Shown one piece after another: positions 54,798 through 63,091 of a DNA stretch of 64,000 nucleotides. Made by a program: the position numbers and the translations under genes. The notes below the pieces were generated by a model. The model searched no databases and was not told where the DNA came from. It worked only from the letters and a program-made list of their open reading frames with translations. Within the stretch, counting starts at the first letter, position 1, and each line of letters begins with the position of its first letter. Source of the stretch: Streptomyces sp. SID10853 (GTDB taxonomy: Bacteria; Actinomycetota; Actinomycetes; Streptomycetales; Streptomycetaceae); contig NZ_JAAGLN010000004.1 in assembly GCF_010548145.1 (NCBI RefSeq), forward strand, positions 1 to 64,000. Direction: 5' to 3'.

Positions 54798-55325
54798 TTG
54801 AGAAACCACACGAGCACCTCCCGAGACCGGCCGGGCAGTGTGCTGGAGCACGCCACCAGGCGACCGGTCTCCGCGCCCTCACACGGGTACGCCGATGGCG
54901 GCGATACGACCACGCTGATCACGGACCTGCCATACGGGCCGAGGGCGGCCGCGGTCGCTCGGGAAGCCGTCGCTGTGGCGCTCCTCGGCACCGAGGCGGA
55001 CCTGCTCGACGACGCCCGACTGATCGGGTCGGAACTCGCAACGAATGCGTTCGCCTCAGGAAACCCGCCTCTGGTCCTGTGCGTGGACCGCAGGAGCCCG
55101 GTCGTCGGTGGCCTGGAGGTCGAGATCACCGTGACCGACGGTGGCTGCCTTCGACCCGCGCCTACCTCTCACCCAGCGCCCGAGGAGCAGGCCGAATCGG
55201 GGCGGGGCCTGGTCCTCGTCGAGGCACTGGCCGACGCCTGGTCCCTGACGACCGGCGCCGACGGCACCCGCGCCTGGTGCCGTCTGACGCGCGCGCCCAG
55301 CTCTTCGCCTGCGAGAACGCTCTGA
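54798..55325 (+). CDS. HATPase-type ATP-binding protein (anti-sigma-like)
   Basis: A protein of about 175 residues from TTG 54798, preceded by ggagaaagagg. The GHKL/HATPase_c_2 fold is recognisable: N-box DDARLIGSELATNAF, a VEITVTDGG box and a G-box-like EQAESGRGLVLVEALADAW. Streptomyces has many such orphan kinase-like proteins, frequently paired with Xre regulators near biosynthetic clusters. Kinase or ATP-binding activity on a partner anti-anti-sigma-like protein is possible. The next frame starts inside its stop codon. Confidence 0.75.
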   Translation: MRNHTSTSRDRPGSVLEHATRRPVSAPSHGYADGGDTTTLITDLPYGPRAAAVAREAVAVALLGTEADLLDDARLIGSELATNAFASGNPPLVLCVDRRSPVVGGLEVEITVTDGGCLRPAPTSHPAPEEQAESGRGLVLVEALADAWSLTTGADGTRAWCRLTRAPSSSPARTL

Positions 55326-55369
55326 TGCCCGCGCCTGCAAGATCCTGTCTTCGAAGGAGGCACCAAACG

Positions 55370-56680
55370 GTGCGCATCGACCATGCGACCCCACCGTCCC
55401 CGTCCGCTGAAGCGCCGACGGCCGTTCGCCATCCGCGCGTAGTCGTCGCCCTTCACGAGGGCCTGTACGGCGCCGAGTCGGGCACCGGCTTCAGTAACCG
55501 TGCCTTCCTCACGGCGCTCACCCGCCTCCTGCCGACGGGCCGCCTCTCCGTGATCTCCCCACCCATCTCTGAAACAGCGGTCGCGCACGATTTGCGGTGG
55601 AGCCGCGAGGTCCAGCTGATGCTGGACGAGGCGGAGGCCGAGGTGATCACGATTCCCGAGGTCCAGATGCCCCCGGATTCGGTCCGCGGCTCCACGCACC
55701 TGTGCGCCCTGGCGGGGAAGGCTGCCGCACGCGTCGCCGATCGCACGAGCCGCTGTCTGCTCGTCGGCCTCGACGTTCCCTTCCTCGGCCTCGCGGCTTA
55801 CACGCCACCGACCACAGACCTGCTGGTCATCCCCCGCTCCGCAGCGGCCCTGACGCGGCCTGGAGACCTGTCCCGAATCCGCTGGGAACGTGAGGCCCTG
55901 CGGGCGGCGACCGCCCAGCGCGGTCGTATCGGGGCCATCTCCACCCACATGCGAAACCACCTCGTCACGAACTGTGCCATCCCGCAGGCGCACATCGTGA
56001 ACATCCCGAACGGGCTGATCCGAGAGGAGATGGCCAGGCCGACGCATGTTCGGCCCCTGCCCTTCAAGGCCCGAGCCGGCTTCCTGCTTGCGCTGGGGCG
56101 CGCGGTGCCCAGCAAGGGGTTCGAAGACCTCCTGGAGGCGCTGCACGTTCTGAAGGAACGAGGGGTCCGCCTGCCACACCTACTCCTGGCGGCCGTCACG
56201 TCAGGTGAACACGAGCACCTGAGCTCGTACCAGAGGCACCTGGCAGCAGGTATCCGCACCTACGGCTTGGACGCGACGCTGATCACCCGCTTCACCCCCT
56301 CCATCCGCTCCTGGCTGCACAGCCCCGCGCTGCACGCGGTCGTCGTTCCCTCGCGCGAGGAGCCCTTCGGACGGATACCTCTGGAGGCGTTTGCGGCGGG
56401 GGCGGGGCCGGTCGTCGCGACCAGCGCCGGCGGACTGGCCCAGACCGTCATCGAAGGCGAGACCGGATTCACCGCCGCACCCAGGGACTCCCAGTCTCTG
56501 GCGTCCGCCCTGCACCGAGCCCTGACCGCCCTGCCCCGAGAACGCGAGCGGCTCCGGAACGCCGGTGCGGCTCTGGTGCGTTCACGCCACGACTACGAGG
56601 CCAACATCGGCTCCGCCATCGGCCGCATCGCCCCCTGGGCTCTGGCTCCGTCGCCCACCGGGGAAAGCAGGGGCCGGTGA
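55370..56680 (+). CDS. GT4-family glycosyltransferase
   Basis: The 436-residue protein starts at GTG 55370, chosen for the gaaggagg ribosome-binding site; an ATG at 55325 overlaps the upstream stop. The N-terminal part has GLYGAESGTGFSNRAFL. The C-terminal Rossmann domain has ALGRAVPSKGFEDLLEAL, then PSREEPFGRIPLEAFAAGAGP, the E-x7-E nucleotide-sugar-binding motif of retaining GT-B GT4 enzymes. It lacks membrane segments. The stop overlaps the next start (GTGA). The acceptor is unknown. Confidence 0.85.
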   Translation: MRIDHATPPSPSAEAPTAVRHPRVVVALHEGLYGAESGTGFSNRAFLTALTRLLPTGRLSVISPPISETAVAHDLRWSREVQLMLDEAEAEVITIPEVQMPPDSVRGSTHLCALAGKAAARVADRTSRCLLVGLDVPFLGLAAYTPPTTDLLVIPRSAAALTRPGDLSRIRWEREALRAATAQRGRIGAISTHMRNHLVTNCAIPQAHIVNIPNGLIREEMARPTHVRPLPFKARAGFLLALGRAVPSKGFEDLLEALHVLKERGVRLPHLLLAAVTSGEHEHLSSYQRHLAAGIRTYGLDATLITRFTPSIRSWLHSPALHAVVVPSREEPFGRIPLEAFAAGAGPVVATSAGGLAQTVIEGETGFTAAPRDSQSLASALHRALTALPRERERLRNAGAALVRSRHDYEANIGSAIGRIAPWALAPSPTGESRGR

Positions 56681-57675
56681 CCCGGCCGGTGGTGCTCATC
56701 AACCTGGAATCCCCGCACTCGTTCTGGCGGTTGTCCGCCGAGCACAAGCGTTCCCTTCGTGCTTCTTTCCCGGGCGTGGATTTCCGTACGGCCGCCGAGG
56801 AGGACGTGCCGTACCGGCTGGCGGAAACCAGCATCTACTTCGGCTGGCGGTTCGAACCCTCCTGGCTGGCCGGCGCACCGCATCTGAACTGGATCGCATC
56901 CCCGGCCGCCGGCACCGACCATCTGCCCGTCACCGAGGCGCACTCCGCCGGGGTGGCCCTGACCCGCTCGTACGGGTTCCACGGCCGTCCCATGGCCGAG
57001 CACGCCATGGGGCTGATCCTGGGCTTCTCTCGCGGGTTGTTCACGAGCCAGCGCGTTCAGCGAAACCGGAGCTGGTGGAAGGACGACCTCGCCGAGGAGT
57101 TCTTCGACCTGGCCGGGTCGACGATGACCATCGTCGGCTGCGGCAGCATCGGAGGCCACCTCGCCCGCACCGCCCGCGCCTTCGGTATGGACGTGATCGG
57201 AGTACGCCGGACGCCGCCTGTGGCAGCGAGGGACGGGATCACCTGGATGCACGCCTCGGCGGTGCACCAGGCCGTCGCCATCGCCGACGTGGTGGTCGAC
57301 CTGCTGCCGACCACCCGGGCCACGAACCATCTCTTCGACCACGCCCTCTTCACGGCCTGCAAGCCGGGAGCCATCTTCCTCAACCTCGGCCGTGCGACAA
57401 CCGTCGACCAGTCGGCCCTCCTGGCCGCCCTCCATACCGGCCACCTGCGGGGCGCCGCGCTGGACGTATCCGACCCGAGACCCCTGCCCGCTCGCCATCC
57501 GCTGCGGCTCCACCCCCGGGTCGTCCTCACGCCGAAGAGCTCGACGCTCTGCCACACGTACATGAACGAGGCGGTCGCGTTCTTCGCCGAGAACCTGCGC
57601 CGATTCCTTGCTGGCCAGCCGCTCAACGGCCTGGCCGAAATACCCGACGCCCATTCCCCCCTCGCAGGAGGCTGA
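56677..57675 (+). CDS. D-2-hydroxyacid-dehydrogenase-like protein with altered active site
   Basis: The 332-residue protein has a D-isomer-specific dehydrogenase fold with NAD-binding motif TIVGCGSIGGHLAR (G154-x-G156-x-x-G159). R239 in FLNLGRATTVDQ matches the substrate Arg. The usual Glu in DVFxxEPLP is Arg268 in DVSDPRPLP, and the usual His in TPH is Lys287 in LTPKSST. The classical Glu-His acid/base pair is therefore absent, so it may bind NAD(P) and act differently or be noncatalytic. The GTG start overlaps the glycosyltransferase stop. Confidence 0.85.
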   Translation: MTRPVVLINLESPHSFWRLSAEHKRSLRASFPGVDFRTAAEEDVPYRLAETSIYFGWRFEPSWLAGAPHLNWIASPAAGTDHLPVTEAHSAGVALTRSYGFHGRPMAEHAMGLILGFSRGLFTSQRVQRNRSWWKDDLAEEFFDLAGSTMTIVGCGSIGGHLARTARAFGMDVIGVRRTPPVAARDGITWMHASAVHQAVAIADVVVDLLPTTRATNHLFDHALFTACKPGAIFLNLGRATTVDQSALLAALHTGHLRGAALDVSDPRPLPARHPLRLHPRVVLTPKSSTLCHTYMNEAVAFFAENLRRFLAGQPLNGLAEIPDAHSPLAGG

Positions 57676-57678
57676 CCC

Positions 57679-58791
57679 ATGCCCACCACCCGCCACCGTG
57701 ACCTGACCGCAGCCTTCGCGGCCACCGGCCGCAACCACCCCTACCTGGCCTTCACCCTGAACTCGTTGTGCAACCTGGACTGCGTGTTCTGCAAGCCCCG
57801 CTGCATGCCGGACTACGGGCACAAAGACCGCCCCCTGACCACCGCCGACTACGCGGCCATCGCCGCCGAGGCCGGGATTTGGAACATCCGGAAGGCGCAC
57901 TGCTCCGGCGGCGAACCGACCCTGCGGGCGGACATCCTCGACGTGATCGAGGGCCTCGCCGACGGCCTCGGCCCCGACGCCGCGATCGGCATGACGAGCC
58001 ACGGCAACCTACGCCGCGGCCTGAGCGTGGAGAAGCTGCACCGCGCCGGACTGACGTACCTCAACCTCAGCCTCCACAGCCTCGACCCGAAGCGATCCGC
58101 CACGATCATGGGCGGCGGCGACCCGCGCACGACTATGCGCACCCTCGACAACGCCCTCTCCCTCGGAATGCGGGTGAAGATCAACTGCGTCCTCCAGCGC
58201 ACCTACCTCGACGACGCCTTCGCCGTGGCCGAGCTGGCCCGCGACCTACCTGTCGCCGTCCGTCTGATCGAACTCCAGAACATCGGGCCCGCACAGGCGC
58301 TGTTCGACACCGAGTTCATCAACGAGGCGGACGTCCGCAATCGTCTCCACGAATGGTTCGCGGGTGCGGGGGAGGTCTCTCGTGAACAGCTCGGGGTCCG
58401 TAGCCCCGGGCAGTACCTCCGTCCCGACGGCTGGGCAGGCTCGATCGGCTTCATCTCCAACTCCAGCTGTGCCACATGCTCCGACGCCAATCGCATCAAG
58501 ATCACGCCCACTGGTGTGGCCCGCCCCTGCATCCTCCACAACCGTGACATCCCCCTGAAGCCCCACCTCGCCGACAGCACCCTCGGAGATGCCTTCGCCC
58601 ATCTCTTCCAGGCCATGCTCGACCGCAACACGAACGACGCCTGGCAGGGCTTCCATTACGTCGACTACGACCTTCGCTGGGACCGGATGGAGCGTCCCGA
58701 GGGCACCCCGGTCCTGCTGCCTCTCCTCCCCGTCCTCCCCTCGGACGCGGCCCAGCCGTCGTGCACCCGATCCTCCACCGGGGAGCGGTGA
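57679..58791 (+). CDS. MoaA-like radical SAM enzyme
   Basis: The 370-residue protein has a radical SAM cluster motif NSLCNLDCVFCKP (C31, C35, C38), the GGEP motif in HCSGGEPTL, and LTYLNLSLHSLDP. A C-terminal set SSCATCSDANRIKITPTG ... ARPCI (C264, C267, C284) resembles the second 4Fe-4S cluster of MoaA, with spacing CX2CX16C instead of CX2CX13C. The C-terminal Gly-Gly tail of true MoaA is absent. No other molybdopterin genes are nearby, so it likely modifies a nucleotide or sugar in a different pathway. It follows the dehydrogenase after 3 bases. Confidence 0.85.
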   Translation: MPTTRHRDLTAAFAATGRNHPYLAFTLNSLCNLDCVFCKPRCMPDYGHKDRPLTTADYAAIAAEAGIWNIRKAHCSGGEPTLRADILDVIEGLADGLGPDAAIGMTSHGNLRRGLSVEKLHRAGLTYLNLSLHSLDPKRSATIMGGGDPRTTMRTLDNALSLGMRVKINCVLQRTYLDDAFAVAELARDLPVAVRLIELQNIGPAQALFDTEFINEADVRNRLHEWFAGAGEVSREQLGVRSPGQYLRPDGWAGSIGFISNSSCATCSDANRIKITPTGVARPCILHNRDIPLKPHLADSTLGDAFAHLFQAMLDRNTNDAWQGFHYVDYDLRWDRMERPEGTPVLLPLLPVLPSDAAQPSCTRSSTGER

Positions 58792-59909
58792 TGGTCGCGG
58801 CCGAAGCACCGCCTCTCTACCCGGGTCTCGGAACGCTGTACGAACACGAGCTGGACGCCCACGGGGTCGGGGCCGTGATGCTCACGCACAAGTGGCAGCC
58901 GGCCGATCTGCTGGCTCCCCACTCCGACATCGACGTGCGTGTCCTCCTTCCCGAGGCACCCGCGAACTGGGAGGAGTGGAATCACCGTCTGGCCGCCGCG
59001 CACAAGTCCGCGGTCCGCCGGGAGGTCTCCCACGGGCGGCTTCTGGAGCATCCTCCCGGGTTCGCATTCACCGTGCCCGAAGCGGACGGACGGCTCGTCT
59101 GCGCACCTGAGCTCGCGACCTGGTCGCTGATCAGCGGTAGCGCCCGGGACTTCCAACGCTGGAGGTCCCGGGCCCAGATGGCCCCCTGGTGCGAGATCGA
59201 CGAACGCTTCTACCGGGCAATTCTCCAGTCGCGGCTCGGAGGCCGGTACCAGCTCGCGGCGGACAGTACGGACAACGTGGTCGAGGACATCACTGCGTAC
59301 CGGCGTCACTGCGTGGCCTGGCACTACCTCGCCCCCTGCTGGTTCGCCGCCGCCGCACTCGCGACACGGACGCGCTGTCCCGGCAAGACCGCCGCGCTCA
59401 CCCAGTGGCGCCCGGACGGGCTGGACGCGTACGCCGAGCTGTTTCTCCGGCACTCCGAAGACGGACCCAACGGGCGACTCCGCAGCCCGCGCCACCTGCT
59501 CCGCGCGGCACACGTCTCCCTGGAAGCGGCCATGCGCCGCATTCCGCAGGCAAGCCACCCTCCTGACCAGGGCAAGGATTCCGCTGCAACCGACTGGGCA
59601 ATGACCGCCGGAATGCTCCGCGTACGTGTCGCCCGCTGGCTGTACTACCTCGATCCGCCGCCCGGTGTCGCGACCGAGTACCTGATACGGCGGGAGGCAA
59701 AGGAACTTCGTTCCGCCGCACAGACCCTGAACGCGCTCGCGGAGGACGGGGCAACTCCCGCCCAACGCCTGGCCGCCCGAATGGCCGGGCTGATCCCCGC
59801 CGGACCGACGACTCCCGACACCCTGCGCACCACCCTCGCGCTCTGGCACCGGCAGAAGTCCACGGTGCAGGAATTCCTGAGCCTCCCGCCCAGTGCCATC
59901 CACCCCTGA
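58791..59909 (+). CDS. Nucleotidyltransferase-like protein
   Basis: The 372-residue protein starts in TGATG overlap with the preceding gene. The N-terminal segment VMLTHKWQPADLLAPHSDIDVRVLL carries the hG-(x)-S/DxD-type pattern of the polymerase-beta nucleotidyltransferase superfamily. The remainder is helical (VEDITAYRRHCVAWHYLAPCWFAAAALA). It has no close family match that I recognise; aminoglycoside nucleotidyltransferase-like or uncharacterised members are possible. Expressed with two radical SAM enzymes, it could activate or tag an intermediate. Confidence 0.65.
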   Translation: MVAAEAPPLYPGLGTLYEHELDAHGVGAVMLTHKWQPADLLAPHSDIDVRVLLPEAPANWEEWNHRLAAAHKSAVRREVSHGRLLEHPPGFAFTVPEADGRLVCAPELATWSLISGSARDFQRWRSRAQMAPWCEIDERFYRAILQSRLGGRYQLAADSTDNVVEDITAYRRHCVAWHYLAPCWFAAAALATRTRCPGKTAALTQWRPDGLDAYAELFLRHSEDGPNGRLRSPRHLLRAAHVSLEAAMRRIPQASHPPDQGKDSAATDWAMTAGMLRVRVARWLYYLDPPPGVATEYLIRREAKELRSAAQTLNALAEDGATPAQRLAARMAGLIPAGPTTPDTLRTTLALWHRQKSTVQEFLSLPPSAIHP

Positions 59910-59925
59910 CACAAGGAGCCCCGCC

Positions 59926-60723
59926 ATGCCCGCGCGTGCGTCCCAGCCCCGCGCCCTGAAGACGGCGAAGATCAAGATCACGACGAAATGCAACCGTTCC
60001 TGCGACTTCTGTATCTTCGCCGACGGCGCCCAAGGCGAGAACATGGCCCCAGAGCTGTTCTCCACCATCCTGACCCGGCTGGAGACCATCCCTTTCCAGC
60101 AGTTGCACATCAACGGCGGCGAACCCACCGTGCACCGGGACTTCCCCGCTCTCAGCGAAGCCGCCCGGACACGCCTGCCGGACAAGGTCATGGTTCTGGG
60201 CACGAACGCCATCACGCTGGCCCGCAACCAGCGGATCATGGAGGCCACGCTCCGCTCGTACGACCAGATCCTCATCGGCTGCGACGACGAGCACGAGAAC
60301 TACGCCGAAGTGCACGCCGTCGTGCCCCGTCTCCGCGAAGCCGGCAAGACCGTGGTCGTCAACAGCGTGCTGGAAGGCATCAGTTCCTCCCGTCTCGTGG
60401 AGCTCGCGAGGCTGTGCGACACGTACGGCGCAATCCACGTCACCAACCACGTGCACCACGTCGACGTCGGCCAGCCGGCGAACGAGCTGCGCGGCATCTG
60501 CGACCGCTATCTCGACCAGCACCTGATGATCGAGATGGACGGCTCCTGCTACCGCTGCTTCAACGCCATGGCGAAGGACGACAGCGAGTTCAGCATCTGG
60601 GACGAGGACCTCGCGGCCAAGGTGTTCGCCCCCCGAGGCCATCACTTCCGGTTCTGCCTTCGCTGCCACGAGTACACCGACTCGGGCGCCGCTCTCCTGC
60701 CTGCCCGCATTCCGACCGCATGA
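59926..60723 (+). CDS. Radical SAM enzyme with C-terminal Cys cluster
   Basis: The 265-residue protein begins with KIKITTKCNRSCDFCIF (C22, C26, C29), and QQLHINGGEPTVHRDFP carries the GGEP motif. Near the end DGSCYRCFNA and FRFCLRCHEY give extra Cys pairs, suggesting a SPASM/Twitch-like auxiliary cluster. It is smaller than typical SPASM proteins. The substrate is unknown. The ribosome-binding site is aaggagc before ATG 59926. Confidence 0.85.
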   Translation: MPARASQPRALKTAKIKITTKCNRSCDFCIFADGAQGENMAPELFSTILTRLETIPFQQLHINGGEPTVHRDFPALSEAARTRLPDKVMVLGTNAITLARNQRIMEATLRSYDQILIGCDDEHENYAEVHAVVPRLREAGKTVVVNSVLEGISSSRLVELARLCDTYGAIHVTNHVHHVDVGQPANELRGICDRYLDQHLMIEMDGSCYRCFNAMAKDDSEFSIWDEDLAAKVFAPRGHHFRFCLRCHEYTDSGAALLPARIPTA

Positions 60724-60746
60724 CTCCAGACCGGAGGTACACGACC

Positions 60747-62471
60747 ATGCCCGCAGTCCTCGGGCTGAACTTCCACCACGACACCGCCGCCGCCTTGATC
60801 GTCGACGGCCGCCTCTACGCGGCAGAAGAGGAACGCTGGAGCGGCGTCAAGCACAACCACCCCACCCGCAAGGGCACGCTCGCCGCACCGGTCCGTGCCC
60901 TTCAGTGGTGCCTGGAGGCCGCCGGCATCGAACCGCAAGACGTCGACGCCGTCTGGGCCGCCTCCATGCGCCCCAACCCCGCAGCCGGCTGGTGGCTCAC
61001 CGAGGAGCGGGACGAACTCGCCGCTCTCTTACCTGCCCCGCTCGGTAACCATCTCCGCCTTCTCTCCCACCACACCGCCCATGTGCTCTCCGGGTACCTG
61101 CTCTCCGGACACGACCACGCGGCGGGCCTCGTCATTGACGCCGGCGGCTCCTCCCTCGGCTCCGACTTCGGTCCGGGGCGGGAACGCATCACCGGCTACG
61201 ACCTGCGGCCGGATCGCATCGACCGCGTCCACCAGAGCATGCCGACCGTGGTTCCCGGCCCTGTCGGACCTCGGCGCGTTCACTCCTCCCTCGGGCACTT
61301 CTACCGAAACCTGGCCCGCCGAGTGATCCCGCCGGGCGACGAACCCGAGGGCAGCATGATGGCGCTTGCCGCGTTCGGCGACCCCCAGCGTTACGGTTCG
61401 CAGATCCGCGAGCTCGTACGGCTCGGCGACGACGGCGAGGTCCGGATCGGCCATCCCTGGGGCTCGGCGGACAGCAGCACACCGCTGCTGCTCCGTGGCC
61501 GCGTCTGGACCGCTGACAACGTCGCAGAGCAAACCGACGCGGAACGGGCCGACCTGGCCGCCGCAGTTCAGGATGTCTTCTCCGAGTCGGTCATCCACAT
61601 CGCACGCCATCTGCAACGGCTCACGAGAGCCTCGGCGCTGGTGTTCTCGGGTGGGTGCGCCCTGAACTCCCACCTCAACTGCCGGCTGGCCGATGACAGC
61701 GGCTTCGACACCCTCTTCGTGGCACCGGCACCACACGACGCGGGGACCGCTGTGGGCGCCGCCTTGTACGCCTGGCACTACCAGCTCGGGCAGGAATGTC
61801 TCCAGGTGCCGACCGACGCGGCCTGGGGCCCTAACCCGGGCACTCTCAAAGCGGGTGCGATGCCATCCGGGTACCGCGCTCTGACCGGCCTGGGGGCGGA
61901 CCTGGCACCGGCGGCGGCAGCGCTGCTCGCTCAGCACCGCATTGTCGGCTGGGTGCAGGGAGCGCTCGAATTCGGGCCCAGGGCCCTCGGGCACCGCTCG
62001 GTCCTCGCCCACCCGGGCCACGCCGCCACGCGGGATCGACTCAACGCGATCAAGCAACGAGCTACGTACCGCCCGTTCGCCCCGGCCGTCCTCGCCGAGC
62101 ACGCCACGGAGTGGTTCATGTCGACGGGCGACCCCTTCATGAACCGCGTCGCCCACGTCCGCCGGTGCCGAGCCGACCGCATAGCCGCGGTCACCCACCA
62201 CGACGGCACCGCGCGCGTCCAATCCGTGGCCACAGACCACCAGGGCCTGCACGAACTCCTCCAGCGGTTCCACGAGCACACCGGCCTGCCGCTGCTGTTG
62301 AACACCTCCTTCAACCTCAAAGGCACGCCGATCCTGCGATCCGCCGAGCAGGCCGTACAGGCGGCAGCCGGCCTCGGGCTCGACGCCCTCGCCGTCGGAG
62401 ACACCCTCCTGATCGCCGACCACGTCCTCGACCCCCGGGCTCTACCCCAGCCATCCTTACGAGAGGGGTGA
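60747..62471 (+). CDS. Carbamoyltransferase (NodU/CmcH family) with two TTA codons
   Basis: The 574-residue protein begins AVLGLNFHHDTAAALIVDGRL, then HHTAHVLSGYLLSG, GLVIDAGGSSLGS and LVFSGGCALNSHLN (Kae1-like adenylation part). A C-terminal YrdC-like/carbamoyl-binding segment reads GALEFGPRALGHRSVLAHP and LNTSFNLKGTPI. NodU/CmcH/TobZ enzymes carbamoylate a hydroxyl on a sugar or antibiotic using carbamoyl phosphate and ATP. Codons 95 (61029-61031) and 571 (62457-62459) are TTA, which in Streptomyces need the bldA tRNA, so production should be developmentally timed. Confidence 0.92.
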   Translation: MPAVLGLNFHHDTAAALIVDGRLYAAEEERWSGVKHNHPTRKGTLAAPVRALQWCLEAAGIEPQDVDAVWAASMRPNPAAGWWLTEERDELAALLPAPLGNHLRLLSHHTAHVLSGYLLSGHDHAAGLVIDAGGSSLGSDFGPGRERITGYDLRPDRIDRVHQSMPTVVPGPVGPRRVHSSLGHFYRNLARRVIPPGDEPEGSMMALAAFGDPQRYGSQIRELVRLGDDGEVRIGHPWGSADSSTPLLLRGRVWTADNVAEQTDAERADLAAAVQDVFSESVIHIARHLQRLTRASALVFSGGCALNSHLNCRLADDSGFDTLFVAPAPHDAGTAVGAALYAWHYQLGQECLQVPTDAAWGPNPGTLKAGAMPSGYRALTGLGADLAPAAAALLAQHRIVGWVQGALEFGPRALGHRSVLAHPGHAATRDRLNAIKQRATYRPFAPAVLAEHATEWFMSTGDPFMNRVAHVRRCRADRIAAVTHHDGTARVQSVATDHQGLHELLQRFHEHTGLPLLLNTSFNLKGTPILRSAEQAVQAAAGLGLDALAVGDTLLIADHVLDPRALPQPSLREG

Positions 62472-62476
62472 CGGAA

Positions 62477-63091
62477 ATGGCCGTTGCCAATCTGCCTCAC
62501 ATCCTGACCACACTCGCCACCAGCACATGGGCCGTCGGGGACCGTTCCCGCGCCCGTGTGGCTGCCGGTCTGGCCCTCGCGATCTACGCCGGGCACACCC
62601 GAGATCAGGGCACCCCGTACGTCCAGCATCCGCTCGCCGTCGTCACGGTTCTGCGGTCCGAGCTCGGCGTCACACAGCCCGAAACCCTCCTCCTCGGCCT
62701 TTTGCACGACGCCCTGGAGGTCGATCCGGGCTCAGAGGCTCTCGTCACCCACCAGCTGGGGGCACCCTTCGCTGAACGCCTACGCGCGATGACGCCCGAC
62801 CATCGGCTCGAACGCCGGCCCAAGGTTCCAGGCGACGAGAACCGATGGCGCGTGAAGACAGGGGCCCTCCCCGCGGAGGAGCTCCTGGTACGGCTGGCCG
62901 ACCGTATCCACAACCTGCGCGACCTGGCCGCCTCGCCGAACCACGAACGCCGGCGGAAGTTCGTACGGAACCTCACGGACTTCCACCTCCCCCTGGCCGC
63001 CGCCGCACGCCGCCTCAACCCTCACCTGGAAGCCGCGCACACGCTGCTCAACGCCGAGTACATCCACCACCAACAGGAGATACGCCCGTGA
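62477..63091 (+). CDS. RelA/SpoT-type HD-domain protein (MESH1-like)
   Basis: The 204-residue protein has HD-superfamily motifs matching the (p)ppGpp hydrolase domain: TPYVQHPLAVVTVL (His), LLLGLLHDALEVD (His-Asp) and RLADRIHNLRDL (Asp). No synthetase or regulatory domain is present, as in the small MESH1-type hydrolases. In this operon it may remove a 3'-phosphate or diphosphate from a nucleotide intermediate. GTG 62468, overlapping the upstream stop, is an alternative start; ATG 62477 has better spacing from gagaggg. Confidence 0.82.
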   Translation: MAVANLPHILTTLATSTWAVGDRSRARVAAGLALAIYAGHTRDQGTPYVQHPLAVVTVLRSELGVTQPETLLLGLLHDALEVDPGSEALVTHQLGAPFAERLRAMTPDHRLERRPKVPGDENRWRVKTGALPAEELLVRLADRIHNLRDLAASPNHERRRKFVRNLTDFHLPLAAAARRLNPHLEAAHTLLNAEYIHHQQEIRP

